From NCBI RefSeq assembly GCF_003931855.1, contig NZ_CP034248.1:1674001-1738000 (forward strand): DNA of 64,000 nucleotides. Reading direction: 5' to 3'. Positions 1-8,506 of this stretch are shown piece by piece. Numbering within the stretch: the first letter of the stretch is position 1; every line of letters starts with the position of its first letter. A program made the position numbers and the translations under genes. This DNA is from Paenibacillus lentus. GTDB lineage: Bacteria; Bacillota; Bacilli; Paenibacillales; Paenibacillaceae. A model generated the notes under the pieces. The model was not told the DNA's origin, did not search any database, and worked only from the letters and a program-made list of their open reading frames with translations.

Positions 1-20
1 TAGTTAAGGGTAAATTATTG

Positions 21-60
21 GCGCCTCCCCTACTGGGATCAAGGCGCTTTTTATTTTTTT
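21..60 (+). terminator. Rho-independent terminator of an upstream gene
   Basis: A stem GCGCC (21-25) / GGCGC (43-47), with inner TCCC/GGGA pairing, is followed by a long T-rich run. It probably ends transcription of a gene lying before the window and separates it from cdaA. Confidence 0.65.
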
Positions 61-255
61 GTATTAAAGGGAATTACTGCATAGACAGACGAAAGATGCT
101 ATTTCTCGCGAGTACTTGCATCTGGATTGTGAACGTTATAACCTAGAGTTTAAGGGGAAAATATATATAGAAGCAGTTTCACCGATCGATGCGAGTACAT
201 AAATGTTTCTTTGTTGGCGACTGAAGTTAACGGAGAGATAACCGGGGGTTGCACC

Positions 256-1086
256 ATGAACTATTTTGCAAATTTAACTTGGCAGGATACCATTAAGGAT
301 ATTATCGATATACTTATCGTTACTTATATCATTTATCACCTTATACTGTTGGTGCGTGGTACTCGGGCGGTTCAACTGCTTAAGGGGATTCTATTTCTTG
401 TTGTCATCTGGGCTGTGAGCACCTGGTTTGATTTATATACGTTGAAATGGCTTATGAACCAAATGTTTACGTTTGGTGTGCTGGCGATCTTTATTATATT
501 TCAGCCTGAGCTTAGACGGGCTCTAGAGCAGCTTGGCCGTGGCAAACTATTTGGAAGAAGCACGGTGGATGAAGAGGCATTCGGTAAGGAAGTAAATGAA
601 ATTATTAAGGCCATTAATTATTTATCACGTAGAAAAATCGGAGCGCTTATCGTATTTGAAAGGGATACTGGTTTAAATGAATATACGGAATCAGGCATAC
701 CGATGCAATCCATGATTTCATCCCAGCTGTTGATTAATATATTTATTCCAAATACTCCGCTCCATGACGGAGCTGTAATTATACAGGGGCACCGAATTGC
801 TGCGGCGGCCTGTTATTTGCCGCTGTCAGAGAACCCTTTTATTAGTAAGGAATTGGGGACACGTCACCGTGCAGCGATTGGGATCAGTGAAGTCGGAGAC
901 GCGATTTCCATTATTGTTTCTGAGGAGACTGGGCAGATCTCCTTAGCGGTAGACGGTCAGGTTGTTCGTGACATTAATGAGGAGTCATTAATTTCGAAGC
1001 TGTATGAAGAGTTGGGGCCGAATTCAAGCCCGGTTGAGAAGCGTACGCCTTTCTGGAAGAAGAAGGAGGGCGGGAAGAATGGATAA
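256..1086 (+). CDS. cdaA: Diadenylate cyclase CdaA (c-di-AMP synthase)
   Basis: This membrane enzyme condenses two ATP into cyclic di-AMP, the essential second messenger controlling potassium and osmolyte balance and wall homeostasis in Firmicutes. The 276-residue product has about three N-terminal membrane segments and then a DAC domain with the diagnostic DGA motif (in LHDGAVII) and RHR motif (in GTRHRAAIG). Length and layout match Bacillus CdaA. The ATG at 256 is preferred because a G-rich ribosome-binding stretch lies just upstream and the product then starts with the usual short cytoplasmic leader; an in-frame TTG at 211 would add 15 residues. The stop overlaps the start of cdaR by 8 bases, and the order cdaA-cdaR-glmM is the conserved Firmicutes operon. 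A weak promoter (-10 TATAAC at 137-142) is possible upstream. Confidence 0.95.
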   Translation: MNYFANLTWQDTIKDIIDILIVTYIIYHLILLVRGTRAVQLLKGILFLVVIWAVSTWFDLYTLKWLMNQMFTFGVLAIFIIFQPELRRALEQLGRGKLFGRSTVDEEAFGKEVNEIIKAINYLSRRKIGALIVFERDTGLNEYTESGIPMQSMISSQLLINIFIPNTPLHDGAVIIQGHRIAAAACYLPLSENPFISKELGTRHRAAIGISEVGDAISIIVSEETGQISLAVDGQVVRDINEESLISKLYEELGPNSSPVEKRTPFWKKKEGGKNG

Positions 1087-2437
1087 ATGGCTGAGCCATA
1101 ACAATGTTGCTAAAGTGATCGCACTAATAGTTAGTATCATTTTATGGGCAATGGTGCATCTGGACAGCGGTACACCTGTTGCGCCAACACCTGTAGTAAA
1201 TACGAAAGTGATTCCCAACGTTAAAATTCAAGTTGTGGGCTTTGATAGCGACAATTATGTCCTAGCCGGGCTCGAGACCGATAAGGTTAGGTTAGAGGTG
1301 CGGGGAAAACGCACAGATATTACGACGAATTTCTCCGATTATAAGGTCAAACTTGACTTGAGTGATGTGGAGCCAGGCACGTCGTCCCAGCCACTCACCC
1401 ATGAGCTGCCGCCGGGAGTCCAGCTAGTTTCCATGAGTCCGTCGATTGTTAAAGTTACGATTGAGGCAAAGCAGTCAAAGGACGTTACTGTTAATATCGT
1501 TACCAAGGGGCAGCCGGCACAAGGCATGCAGTTAGGGTCTCCGGTCGTGTCTGGATCCGGGGTAGTTCGAGTGACCCTGCCTGAGAGTGAATTAGTGGAA
1601 CTAGGGCGAGTGCAAGGCGTTGTGGATATTAACGGTATAGCAGAGCCTATTAAGGGGAAAAGCGTAAAGCTGGTCGCTTATGACAAGCAGGGACGCGAAA
1701 TGAAGAATGCTAGAATTGTACCTTCATCGGTGGATGTGGATATACCAATTACAAAGCTGTACAAGAATGTCCCGCTAGAAATTAGAGAAGTCGGACAATT
1801 GCCGGATGGACTGGTCGTCTCCAGTGTGGAGAGCGATGTTAACGGTGTAGCTATATATGGGTCTAAAGAAGTGATAGACGGTATTTCTTCGTACTCAGTT
1901 TTTGTAGATTTAAGTCAATTCAAAGGAACTAATCAAACTAGGTATACAGTGGACTTGACTCCACCCGAAGGTTCTGAGAAAATCGAGCCTAGCTCCGTTA
2001 CGATTACCGTTAAAGTGGAACCGCCTGGCGAAAAGCAGATTAACAATATTCCGATTACCCTTAAGCAGGATAATCAGCAGCTGACAGCGACGATTCTTGA
2101 ACCGGCAGAGAACAAGATCTCACTTCAGGTTTTGGGGGCTCAAGAAGTACTTGATAAGCTGAAGCCGGAGGATATTAAGATTACTGCCGATTTATCAGGT
2201 CTAGGGCCGGGAACGCATATGGTTCCCGTTGAAATTACATTGCCGCTTCACGTCGGACTTGCCGAGAGCGATAACTCCAGGCAAATCAGCGTGGAAATTG
2301 TAGAGAATGTCGAGCCGGCTCAAACGGAGCCCGAAGTGCAGCCGGATTCAAATTCCGCCAATGATGAGGATGCTGTAGTTTCCCCATCGGAGAATGTAGA
2401 AGGGGATAATAATGGCGAAACAAATGTTGGCGGGTAA
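1079..2437 (+). CDS. cdaR: CdaR (YbbR-domain regulator of CdaA)
   Basis: This is a membrane-anchored extracellular protein that binds and modulates the diadenylate cyclase CdaA. The 452-residue product begins with one transmembrane segment (about residues 10-28), followed by four tandem YbbR-type beta domains and an acidic, low-complexity C-terminal tail rich in E, N and S. The chosen ATG at 1079 has an AAGGAGGGCGGG ribosome-binding region ahead of it and overlaps the cdaA stop codon, implying translational coupling. It lies between cdaA and glmM as in Bacillus. The reading frame is open further upstream, but that extension is only an overlap with cdaA. Confidence 0.93.
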   Translation: MDKWLSHNNVAKVIALIVSIILWAMVHLDSGTPVAPTPVVNTKVIPNVKIQVVGFDSDNYVLAGLETDKVRLEVRGKRTDITTNFSDYKVKLDLSDVEPGTSSQPLTHELPPGVQLVSMSPSIVKVTIEAKQSKDVTVNIVTKGQPAQGMQLGSPVVSGSGVVRVTLPESELVELGRVQGVVDINGIAEPIKGKSVKLVAYDKQGREMKNARIVPSSVDVDIPITKLYKNVPLEIREVGQLPDGLVVSSVESDVNGVAIYGSKEVIDGISSYSVFVDLSQFKGTNQTRYTVDLTPPEGSEKIEPSSVTITVKVEPPGEKQINNIPITLKQDNQQLTATILEPAENKISLQVLGAQEVLDKLKPEDIKITADLSGLGPGTHMVPVEITLPLHVGLAESDNSRQISVEIVENVEPAQTEPEVQPDSNSANDEDAVVSPSENVEGDNNGETNVGG

Positions 2438-2508
2438 CAGAAGTAGTATGTTTGCCGTAAAATAACGATAGCGGCATCAATCTCACATAACGTAGAAGGA
2501 GTGAAATC

Positions 2509-3849
2509 ATGGGAAAGTATTTTGGAACGGATGGAGTACGTGGAGTTGCAAATAAGGAACTGACAGCAGAATTGGCATACAAAATTGGTCGCTGTGGAGG
2601 ATATGTTCTGGCAGGTCAAGCTCCGAAACCCAAAGTAGTGATCGGGATGGATACCCGGATTTCCGGTGTCATGCTGGAGTCGGCGCTTGTAGCAGGGCTA
2701 TTGTCCATTGGAGCAGATGTTGTTCGCTTAGGAGTTGTCTCGACACCGGCAGTCGCCTTCCTGACTCAAAAGCTGGGGGCGGATGCAGGCGTCATGATTT
2801 CAGCTTCACATAATCCGGTTCAGGATAATGGCATTAAATTTTTTGGTAGTGATGGATACAAGCTGTCAGACGAGACAGAATTGCAAATCGAAGAGCTGAT
2901 GGACAAGGAAGTTGATGAGCTTCCGCGACCGATCGGCGATGCTCTCGGCAGCGTAACGATAGATACGGAGTCTAAGCTGAAGTATTTGGAGTTTTTAAAA
3001 TCTACGATTACCTCTTCTTTCAAGGGTCTTAAAGTGGTGCTAGATTGCGCGAATGGAGCAGCTTATGAGCTTGCGCCACGCTTGTTCAAAGAGTTGGGTG
3101 CAGAGGTGCATACGATTGCTGCTGAACCTAACGGGCTGAACATCAACGATCATTGCGGATCGACCCATCCAGAGGAGCTGAAGAAAGAGGTTGTACGTCT
3201 TGGCGCCGATCTGGGCCTTGCCTTTGACGGTGATGCGGACCGGCTTATTGCTATTGATGATAAGGGTGAAGAGATAGATGGCGACTATATCCTTTGCATT
3301 TGCGGTGATGCGATGAACCGTGCTGGAAAATTGAAGGATAGTACTGTCGTGACTACCGTCATGAGCAACTTCGGATTTTATAAGGCAGCGAAGAAGCTTG
3401 GACTGAATACTGCTCAGACTGCAGTAGGTGACCGCTATGTGATGGCGGAGATGCGCCGCGGCGGGTATAAGCTGGGCGGGGAGCAATCCGGGCATGTGAT
3501 TTTCCTCGATTACAGCACAACGGGGGACGGCATTCTAACAGCGATCCAATTGGTCGATACTTTAGTTGCTTCCGGTAAATCTCTCAGCGAGCTAAGACAG
3601 GTCATGAGACAGTATCCTCAAGTGCTGGTGAATGTGCGCGTACAGGATAAGAGCAAGTATGAAGGCAATGAAGCAATAGGTAAAGCTGTGGCTGCAGTCG
3701 AAAGCCAGCTTGCGGACAATGGACGGGTGCTTGTGCGTCCTTCCGGCACGGAGTCCCTGATTCGGGTTATGGCCGAGGGGCCGGACAAAGGGGAGCTTCA
3801 GCAGCTTGTTTCGCAAATTGTGTCCGTTGTCGAGGCGGAGCTAGTATAA
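2509..3849 (+). CDS. glmM: Phosphoglucosamine mutase GlmM
   Basis: GlmM interconverts glucosamine-6-phosphate and glucosamine-1-phosphate, the second step toward UDP-N-acetylglucosamine for peptidoglycan. The 446-residue protein opens with [11 protein letters not shown], carries the phosphoserine loop SASHNP near residue 100, the metal-binding DGDADR near residue 240 and the C-terminal phosphate-binding RPSGTE, all typical of the alpha-D-phosphohexomutase family at normal length. A GAAGGAG ribosome-binding site precedes the ATG. It is the last gene of the cdaA-cdaR-glmM operon and is followed by a strong terminator. The protein is also known to interact with CdaA in Bacillus and relatives. 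Confidence 0.97.
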   Translation: MGKYFGTDGVRGVANKELTAELAYKIGRCGGYVLAGQAPKPKVVIGMDTRISGVMLESALVAGLLSIGADVVRLGVVSTPAVAFLTQKLGADAGVMISASHNPVQDNGIKFFGSDGYKLSDETELQIEELMDKEVDELPRPIGDALGSVTIDTESKLKYLEFLKSTITSSFKGLKVVLDCANGAAYELAPRLFKELGAEVHTIAAEPNGLNINDHCGSTHPEELKKEVVRLGADLGLAFDGDADRLIAIDDKGEEIDGDYILCICGDAMNRAGKLKDSTVVTTVMSNFGFYKAAKKLGLNTAQTAVGDRYVMAEMRRGGYKLGGEQSGHVIFLDYSTTGDGILTAIQLVDTLVASGKSLSELRQVMRQYPQVLVNVRVQDKSKYEGNEAIGKAVAAVESQLADNGRVLVRPSGTESLIRVMAEGPDKGELQQLVSQIVSVVEAELV

Positions 3850-3888
3850 TATATTTTAAAGGACTATTTACGTAATTTTGTATGATGA

Positions 3889-3928
3889 CCGCTGGGACAG
3901 GAGGCACCTGTTTCAGCGGTTTTTATTT
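3889..3928 (+). terminator. Terminator after glmM
   Basis: The stem CCGCTG (3889-3894) / CAGCGG (3914-3919), extended by ACAG/CTGT inside, runs directly into a T tract. It separates the cdaA operon from the glmS transcription unit. Confidence 0.85.
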
Positions 3929-3973
3929 TGGGTAGCTTGCAGATATGATCGGAGTAGAATGGGCTGTGTAAAG

Positions 3974-4006
3974 GCATGGGAGAAGCATGGGAGAAGCACG
4001 GGGAAA
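3974..4006. repeat. Three 11-bp tandem repeats
   Basis: GCATGGGAGAA occurs twice in a row and is followed by a third, diverged copy. No function is evident. It sits in the roughly 215-base stretch between the glmM terminator and the glmS promoter, where I see no gene. Confidence 0.6.
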
Positions 4007-4144
4007 AGTACGATCAGGGCAGGATAAGAGAACGATTAGAGAGCAGTAAGAGCATAAAAATAGTGCAATAAGAGCAGGGGGAGTAGATAGGACCAATTAA
4101 GAAGTGTAGTGCAAGGACACAGCAAGACCGGGACAAGTAGATTA

Positions 4145-4173
4145 TTGCCAAATGGTTCGCAGTTGCATATAAT
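4145..4173 (+). promoter_or_regulatory. Sigma-A promoter of the glmS ribozyme transcript
   Basis: The -35 TTGCCA (4145-4150) and a perfect -10 TATAAT (4168-4173) are separated by exactly 17 bases. Transcription would start near 4180, about 45 bases before the ribozyme cleavage site, which is the expected arrangement. Confidence 0.75.
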
Positions 4174-4221
4174 AAGCATATTCAAAAAAAGAAAGCGAGG
4201 ATCGTGAGGTTTCTAGCAATA

Positions 4222-4505
4222 TAAGCGCCAGAGCTTCAACTGCGCGAGGTTATGATTTATGTGCCGGTGATTTGCGATGAATCAATTATAGATGGTGAGT
4301 GATGTGGGCATCGGGAGATAGTGAAGCTCGCTTAGGCATCGACTAGCAATGATCCTACATAAGATCATGACTCGGCAATAGAAGCTGACGAGGTGGAGGT
4401 GTTCGAAATGTTCGGCGGGGACCTCCCGGTATTTCATCCATACCGTGACCGAGGAAGTCAAAAGGAACGGGCAACTGTTCTCACAAACTTCCCGGAAGGA
4501 TGCTG
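4222..4505 (+). ncRNA. glmS ribozyme (glucosamine-6-phosphate riboswitch)
   Basis: This 5' leader element cleaves itself when glucosamine-6-phosphate binds, which destabilises glmS mRNA and gives feedback control. The conserved cleavage core AAGCGCC places the cut between A4224 and G4225. The P1 strands AGCTTC (4232-4237) and GAAGCT (4381-4386) pair. The conserved core GACGAGG (4387-4393) and TTCGGCGGG (4411-4419) follow, with the P3 pair GGAGGT/ACCTCC, a P4-like hairpin CGGTAT/ATACCG and a GGAAGT/ACTTCC stem near the 3' end. The P1 loop is about 143 bases, much longer than in the B. subtilis version as I recall it. The 3' limit is approximate. About 235 bases of leader separate it from the glmS start. 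Confidence 0.93.
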
Positions 4506-4741
4506 GAGAGTAACGATAAATATTCATGAATGTGCGAAAGAAAGTGCGGGAGAACCGCAGTGCGAAGAGAAATGGACATTCATGAAAATGCCTGGATACT
4601 TTCAGACTTTTCTTATTGTTTTCATATATTTAATTTTTGACAATTGAATATGTTGTCTCTGTGTACTGCGGTGTAAATCTTCCGTTTCCTTTCATTTCGA
4701 GCACATCAATTCTGAGATGATGAAACGGAGGATATATAAAT

Positions 4742-6574
4742 ATGTGTGGGATTGTTGGATATATTGGGAAGAGAGACACGCAAACCGTATTGATCGAAGG
4801 ACTGAAGAAGCTGGAGTACCGGGGCTATGATTCTGCAGGTATCGCCGTATTTACGCCGGAAGGCCTGAAAATCACCAAGTCGATCGGACGTTTGGCCAAC
4901 TTGGAATCCAAGCTGGAGAATACTCCGCTTGTAGGTACAGCCGGCATTGGACATACCCGTTGGGCAACTCATGGCAAGCCGTCGGATGTGAATTCGCATC
5001 CGCATACCGATCATAGCCAGAAGTTCTCCATTGTGCACAACGGAATCGTTGAGAACTATTTGGAGTTAAAGGAAGAGTTGATCAGCCAAGGGTACGAGTT
5101 TGTTTCCGAGACGGATACGGAGGTCATTTCCCATTTGGTCGCTCGTGAATACGATGGAGACATCGTTAAGGCGGTTCAGAAGGCTATCGGTTATATGCGC
5201 GGTGCTTTTGCGCTCGGTGTGCTGACGGAATATGAACCGAACAAGCTTGTTGCCGTACGTCAAGCGAGTCCGCTGATTATCGGGCTTGGTGAAGGTGAGA
5301 ACTTCATCGGCTCAGACATTCCTGCCATTTTAAATTATACGCGTAAAATATATATTTTGAATGACGGTGAGATGGCCGTTCTGACAGAAGATACTGTCGA
5401 ATTAATGACCATCGAGGGGAATTTTATTTCTCGGGAAATGATTTCTGTCGATTGGGATGCAGTAACTGCGGAAAAGGGCGGTTTCGATCATTTCATGCTG
5501 AAGGAAATTCACGAGCAGCCTAAGGCGTATCGTGATACGATGAGAGGCCGCATTACTGGAGATGGACGCAAGGTCATCTTCCCGGATTTAAAGCTGACAG
5601 AAGAAAAAATACGCAGTCTGAACAGTATTCACATCGTAGCCTGTGGCACAGCATTTAATGCTGGGCTTGTGGGCGGCACGGCCATCGAGCAGCTCGTTCG
5701 TATTCCAGTGATGAACGATGTTGCTTCCGAATACCGTTATCGCTCGCCTCTGATCACGCCAGAGACACTTGTGATCGTTGTCAGCCAATCCGGTGAAACA
5801 GCAGATACATTGGCTGCGCTGCGTGAAGCTCGTGCGAATGGGGCCCATGTGCTCGCGATTACAAACGTGGTTGGCAGCTCAATCGCACGCGATGCGGACG
5901 ATGTTATTGCTACGTTGGCTGGACCGGAGATTGCTGTTGCTTCGACAAAAGCATACACCTCTCAACTGATCGCGTTCTACCTGCTTAGCTTGTATATGGC
6001 TCAAGTACGTGGCACACAAAGCGAGGACGAAGTTGCTCATATTATCGCGGCGATGCAGTCCCTGCCTGAGCAAGTAGAGAGTATGCTGGATAACGCAGAT
6101 ACAGTGAAAGCTTATGCCGAGCAAATTGCTGATCATGAGCATCTGTTCTTTATCGGACGCGGTCTGGATTACTCCGTCGTACAAGAAGGATCACTGAAGC
6201 TGAAGGAGATTTCTTATATCCATTCTGAAGCTTATGCAGCCGGAGAATTGAAGCACGGTACGCTTGCATTGATCGAAGAAGGCGTTCCCGTGATTGCGCT
6301 GGTCACGCAAGATAACGTGCTGGAGAAGACCGTTAGCAACATCAAGGAAGTGAAAGCACGCGGTGCGGAGGTCATGGCTATCACCCATGAGGAGCATGTT
6401 GCAGACTTGCTGAAGTCTGTCGATCAAGCGCTCTCCATTCCGAAGACGCTGCCGATGCTTACTCCGGCGCTGTCAGTAGTGCCTTTGCAGCTCCTTGCTT
6501 ACTACGCTGCCCTGGCTCGCGGCAATGATGTCGACAAGCCGCGCAACCTGGCGAAGAGCGTGACGGTGGAGTAG
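4742..6574 (+). CDS. glmS: Glutamine-fructose-6-phosphate aminotransferase GlmS
   Basis: GlmS makes glucosamine-6-phosphate from fructose-6-phosphate and glutamine, the first committed step of amino-sugar synthesis. The 610-residue protein starts MCGIVGYIG, whose Cys becomes the N-terminal nucleophile of the class II glutaminase domain (about residues 1-215). Two SIS isomerase domains follow (about 285-600), including the SQSGETADT sugar-phosphate loop. The C-terminus ends NLAKSVTVE, the strongly conserved tail whose coding DNA is the recognition site of Tn7-type TnsD proteins in many bacteria. GGAGG lies about 10 bases before the ATG. Expression is governed by the upstream ribozyme. The gene stands at the left edge of the accessory region. 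Confidence 0.98.
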   Translation: MCGIVGYIGKRDTQTVLIEGLKKLEYRGYDSAGIAVFTPEGLKITKSIGRLANLESKLENTPLVGTAGIGHTRWATHGKPSDVNSHPHTDHSQKFSIVHNGIVENYLELKEELISQGYEFVSETDTEVISHLVAREYDGDIVKAVQKAIGYMRGAFALGVLTEYEPNKLVAVRQASPLIIGLGEGENFIGSDIPAILNYTRKIYILNDGEMAVLTEDTVELMTIEGNFISREMISVDWDAVTAEKGGFDHFMLKEIHEQPKAYRDTMRGRITGDGRKVIFPDLKLTEEKIRSLNSIHIVACGTAFNAGLVGGTAIEQLVRIPVMNDVASEYRYRSPLITPETLVIVVSQSGETADTLAALREARANGAHVLAITNVVGSSIARDADDVIATLAGPEIAVASTKAYTSQLIAFYLLSLYMAQVRGTQSEDEVAHIIAAMQSLPEQVESMLDNADTVKAYAEQIADHEHLFFIGRGLDYSVVQEGSLKLKEISYIHSEAYAAGELKHGTLALIEEGVPVIALVTQDNVLEKTVSNIKEVKARGAEVMAITHEEHVADLLKSVDQALSIPKTLPMLTPALSVVPLQLLAYYAALARGNDVDKPRNLAKSVTVE

Positions 6575-6593
6575 AGGAGAGGTTAGAAACAAT

Positions 6594-6700
6594 TGTCTTG
6601 TCCGGTGATAAAAAAGTCGTGAACCAGTAAAAGATGTCATGAACCAGTAAGAAAGTTGTGAACTAGTAAAGAACCGATAAGCAAGATGATTGAACATTTA
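6594..6700. repeat. Tn7-end-like repeat array next to glmS
   Basis: Nineteen bases after the glmS stop codon a TGT triplet begins an array of degenerate repeats sharing the core TGAAC-AGTAA. Clear copies start near 6620, 6640 and 6659, and weaker ones near 6670 and 6691, so the first three are 19-20 bases apart. The first copy, GATAAAAAAGTCGTGAACC from 6607, resembles by eye the 22-bp TnsB-binding sites of Tn7 ends (about 15 of 22 positions as I recall that site). Position, TGT tip and tight packing all resemble a Tn7 right end at attTn7. No tnsABCD genes are visible in the window, so this would be a remnant or a distant end. It could instead be an unrelated repeat in the glmS 3' region. Confidence 0.45.
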
Positions 6701-6737
6701 AAAGGGAGCCCGAGAGAAAAATCGGCGCTCCCTTTTA
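6700..6737 (+). terminator. Terminator downstream of glmS
   Basis: The stem AAAGGGAGC / GCTCCCTTT with a roughly 17-base loop is followed by a T run. A closely related copy, including about 25 bases of upstream sequence, lies at 53505-53555. Confidence 0.8.
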
Positions 6738-6910
6738 ATTTGTGTAGAAGTTAATTTTTATGCAGGGTAGATCCCCCAAATCAGCCGACACCCTCCCTGA
6801 ATGTCGACACGAGTCGAATTCCTCGATTGATGGCAAACCATTCCCCAGCGTATCTTTTCCATTCGCTCTTTTTAGGCAAAATACAAATACCTTATGCTAG
6901 GAAGGCTAAA

Positions 6911-6973
6911 TTTAACCGGTATTTTACTATATTTAACCAAGAATTTACTATATTTAACTAAAGATTTACTATA
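6911..6973. promoter_or_regulatory. Three contiguous 21-bp direct repeats (candidate operator)
   Basis: Units 6911-6931, 6932-6952 and 6953-6973 each begin TTTAAC and end TTTACTATA or TTTTACTATA with a variable centre. The exact 21-bp period equals two DNA turns, so the copies lie on one face of the helix. The last unit overlaps the probable -35 of the promoter that follows. This is the geometry of an activator or repressor array for a direct-repeat-binding regulator. The regulator is unknown; a LytTR-type regulator at 56276-56992 belongs to a family that binds direct repeats with such spacing, but the link is only a guess. Confidence 0.6.
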
Positions 6974-6997
6974 CATTCTTCGAAATTTTGATATAAT
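6970..6997 (+). promoter_or_regulatory. Promoter of the aminotransferase (and perhaps the pmx cluster)
   Basis: A perfect -10 TATAAT (6992-6997) lies 16 bases after TATACA (6970-6975), a 4 of 6 match to the -35 consensus. The weak -35 overlapped by the third 21-bp repeat suggests a regulated promoter. The roughly 220-base leader to the aminotransferase start holds one short hairpin (TTACTGG 7083-7089 / CCAGTAA 7094-7100) and no recognisable riboswitch. The upstream stretch 6740-6910 contains no gene. Confidence 0.55.
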
Positions 6998-7222
6998 TCT
7001 ACCTAGGTCAACTTTCCAATTATGCTAGAAAATAGAATTAGAGGGTTTTTATAGCTGTGTGGGCTGTGCGCGAAAGACCAGTTTACTGGCTACCCAGTAA
7101 GCCGGCATGCGTGGACCGACAATTATGGAAAATGACAGCCGAGAATATGTTGCTCCATGACATCAGAAGGTTCAGAAAGGTTGAAACCAACCATATCCCA
7201 ATTCCGATGGAGGATGAAGCGC

Positions 7223-8506
7223 GTGAGTATTTTTGAAAAGTTGGAGTCCAACGTAAGATCTTACTGCAGAAGCTTTCCGGTGGTATTCGACCGGGCCAAG
7301 GGGGACCTGTTATATTCTGAGGACGGAAGAGCATATATTGATTTTTTTGCAGGTGCCGGGGCACTGAATTACGGTCATAACAACGATTATATCAAGGACC
7401 GGGTTCTTGATTACTTGACCTCCGACCGGATTATGCATGGTCTGGACATGTATACAATGGCCAAGCGCGAATTTATCCAGAGCTTCTCGGAGCGGATCCT
7501 GAAGCCGAAGAAGCTGAATTACAAGCTTCAATTCTGCGGTCCGACGGGGACGAACGCGGTGGAAGCGGCTCTGAAGCTCGCACGCAAGGCGAAGAAGAGA
7601 AACGGGATATTCGCATTCATGGGCGGCTTCCACGGCATGTCGCTCGGCAGCTTGTCGGCGACAAGCTCCAAGTCCATGAGGGAAGGGGCGGGGCTTCCTC
7701 TGGACGGAGTTACGTTCATGCCGCACCCGAGCGGCGCTTTCGCAGAAATGGATACGCTCGGCTATATTGAGAATATCCTGACTGATTCGCACTCCGGAAT
7801 AGACAAGCCCGCCGCCATCCTGCTTGAAACGGTACAAGCCGAAGGTGGAATTCACGTCGTTGATGTGGAGTGGTTGCGTGAGCTGCAGCAGCTTTGCCGT
7901 AGACACGATATCTTGCTCATTACCGATGAGATTCAAGTCGGCTGCGGCCGGACAGGCGAATTCTTCTCGTTCGAACGTGCGGGGATCGAACCGGATCTTA
8001 TTACCCTGTCGAAGTCGATTAGTGGGTACGGCCTGCCAATGTCCCTCCTGCTGCTGAAGCCCGAACTGGATCTCTGGTCGCCGGGTGAGCACAACGGCAC
8101 CTTCCGCGGTAATCAGCTGGCTTTTGTAGCCGCCAAGGCGGCTCTCGAGTTTCGGGACAGATCCGCCCTGGAAGCCCAGGTAAAGCAGAAGGAAGAGTTT
8201 GTGCGCTCGTTCCTTGAGAAAGAAATCAAGCCTCTGCATCCGTCCATTTCCATCCGCGGACTCGGCCTGATCTGGGGCATTGACGTCTCGGGCTTCACGG
8301 ATGAAGCCGGGGCGAAGCGGATGACGGAGATCAGCTTCGAGAAGGGGCTCATCATTGAAAGAGCTGGCAGAGGAGACCGCGTGCTGAAGATCATGCCTCC
8401 GCTAACCGTCTCGATGGAGCATCTTTCCGCCGGCTGCGACATTATCAAGTCCAGTATGCAGCAGGTGATCTCTCAGGAGACTCAGGATTTTCTACTAACG
8501 ACCTAG
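7223..8506 (+). CDS. ectB: Diaminobutyrate-2-oxoglutarate aminotransferase (EctB type)
   Basis: This PLP-dependent class III aminotransferase converts aspartate semialdehyde plus glutamate into L-2,4-diaminobutyrate (Dab). The 427-residue product has the EctB-like N-terminus FEKLESNVRSYCRSFP, the FFAGAGALNYGHNN motif, the acidic TDEIQVGCGRTG, the PLP lysine in TLSKSISGYG and the EHNGTFRGNQLAF signature. GTG at 7223 is chosen as start because GGAGG lies 9 bases upstream and the product then begins exactly where EctB proteins do; in-frame ATGs at 7157 and 7214 are alternatives. No ectA or ectC follows, so the gene is not for ectoine. Its place beside six Dab-activating NRPS modules argues for a role as precursor supplier for the polymyxin-type peptide. 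Confidence 0.92.
   Translation: MSIFEKLESNVRSYCRSFPVVFDRAKGDLLYSEDGRAYIDFFAGAGALNYGHNNDYIKDRVLDYLTSDRIMHGLDMYTMAKREFIQSFSERILKPKKLNYKLQFCGPTGTNAVEAALKLARKAKKRNGIFAFMGGFHGMSLGSLSATSSKSMREGAGLPLDGVTFMPHPSGAFAEMDTLGYIENILTDSHSGIDKPAAILLETVQAEGGIHVVDVEWLRELQQLCRRHDILLITDEIQVGCGRTGEFFSFERAGIEPDLITLSKSISGYGLPMSLLLLKPELDLWSPGEHNGTFRGNQLAFVAAKAALEFRDRSALEAQVKQKEEFVRSFLEKEIKPLHPSISIRGLGLIWGIDVSGFTDEAGAKRMTEISFEKGLIIERAGRGDRVLKIMPPLTVSMEHLSAGCDIIKSSMQQVISQETQDFLLTT

Noticed and set aside
4393..4647. 84-codon open frame in the glmS leader
   Set aside because: It lies over the conserved core of the glmS ribozyme, which explains the sequence.
6911..6973. 21-bp repeats as a CRISPR array or replication iterons
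   Set aside because: Units are directly contiguous with no spacers, number only three, and no cas or rep genes are nearby. A promoter lies immediately downstream.
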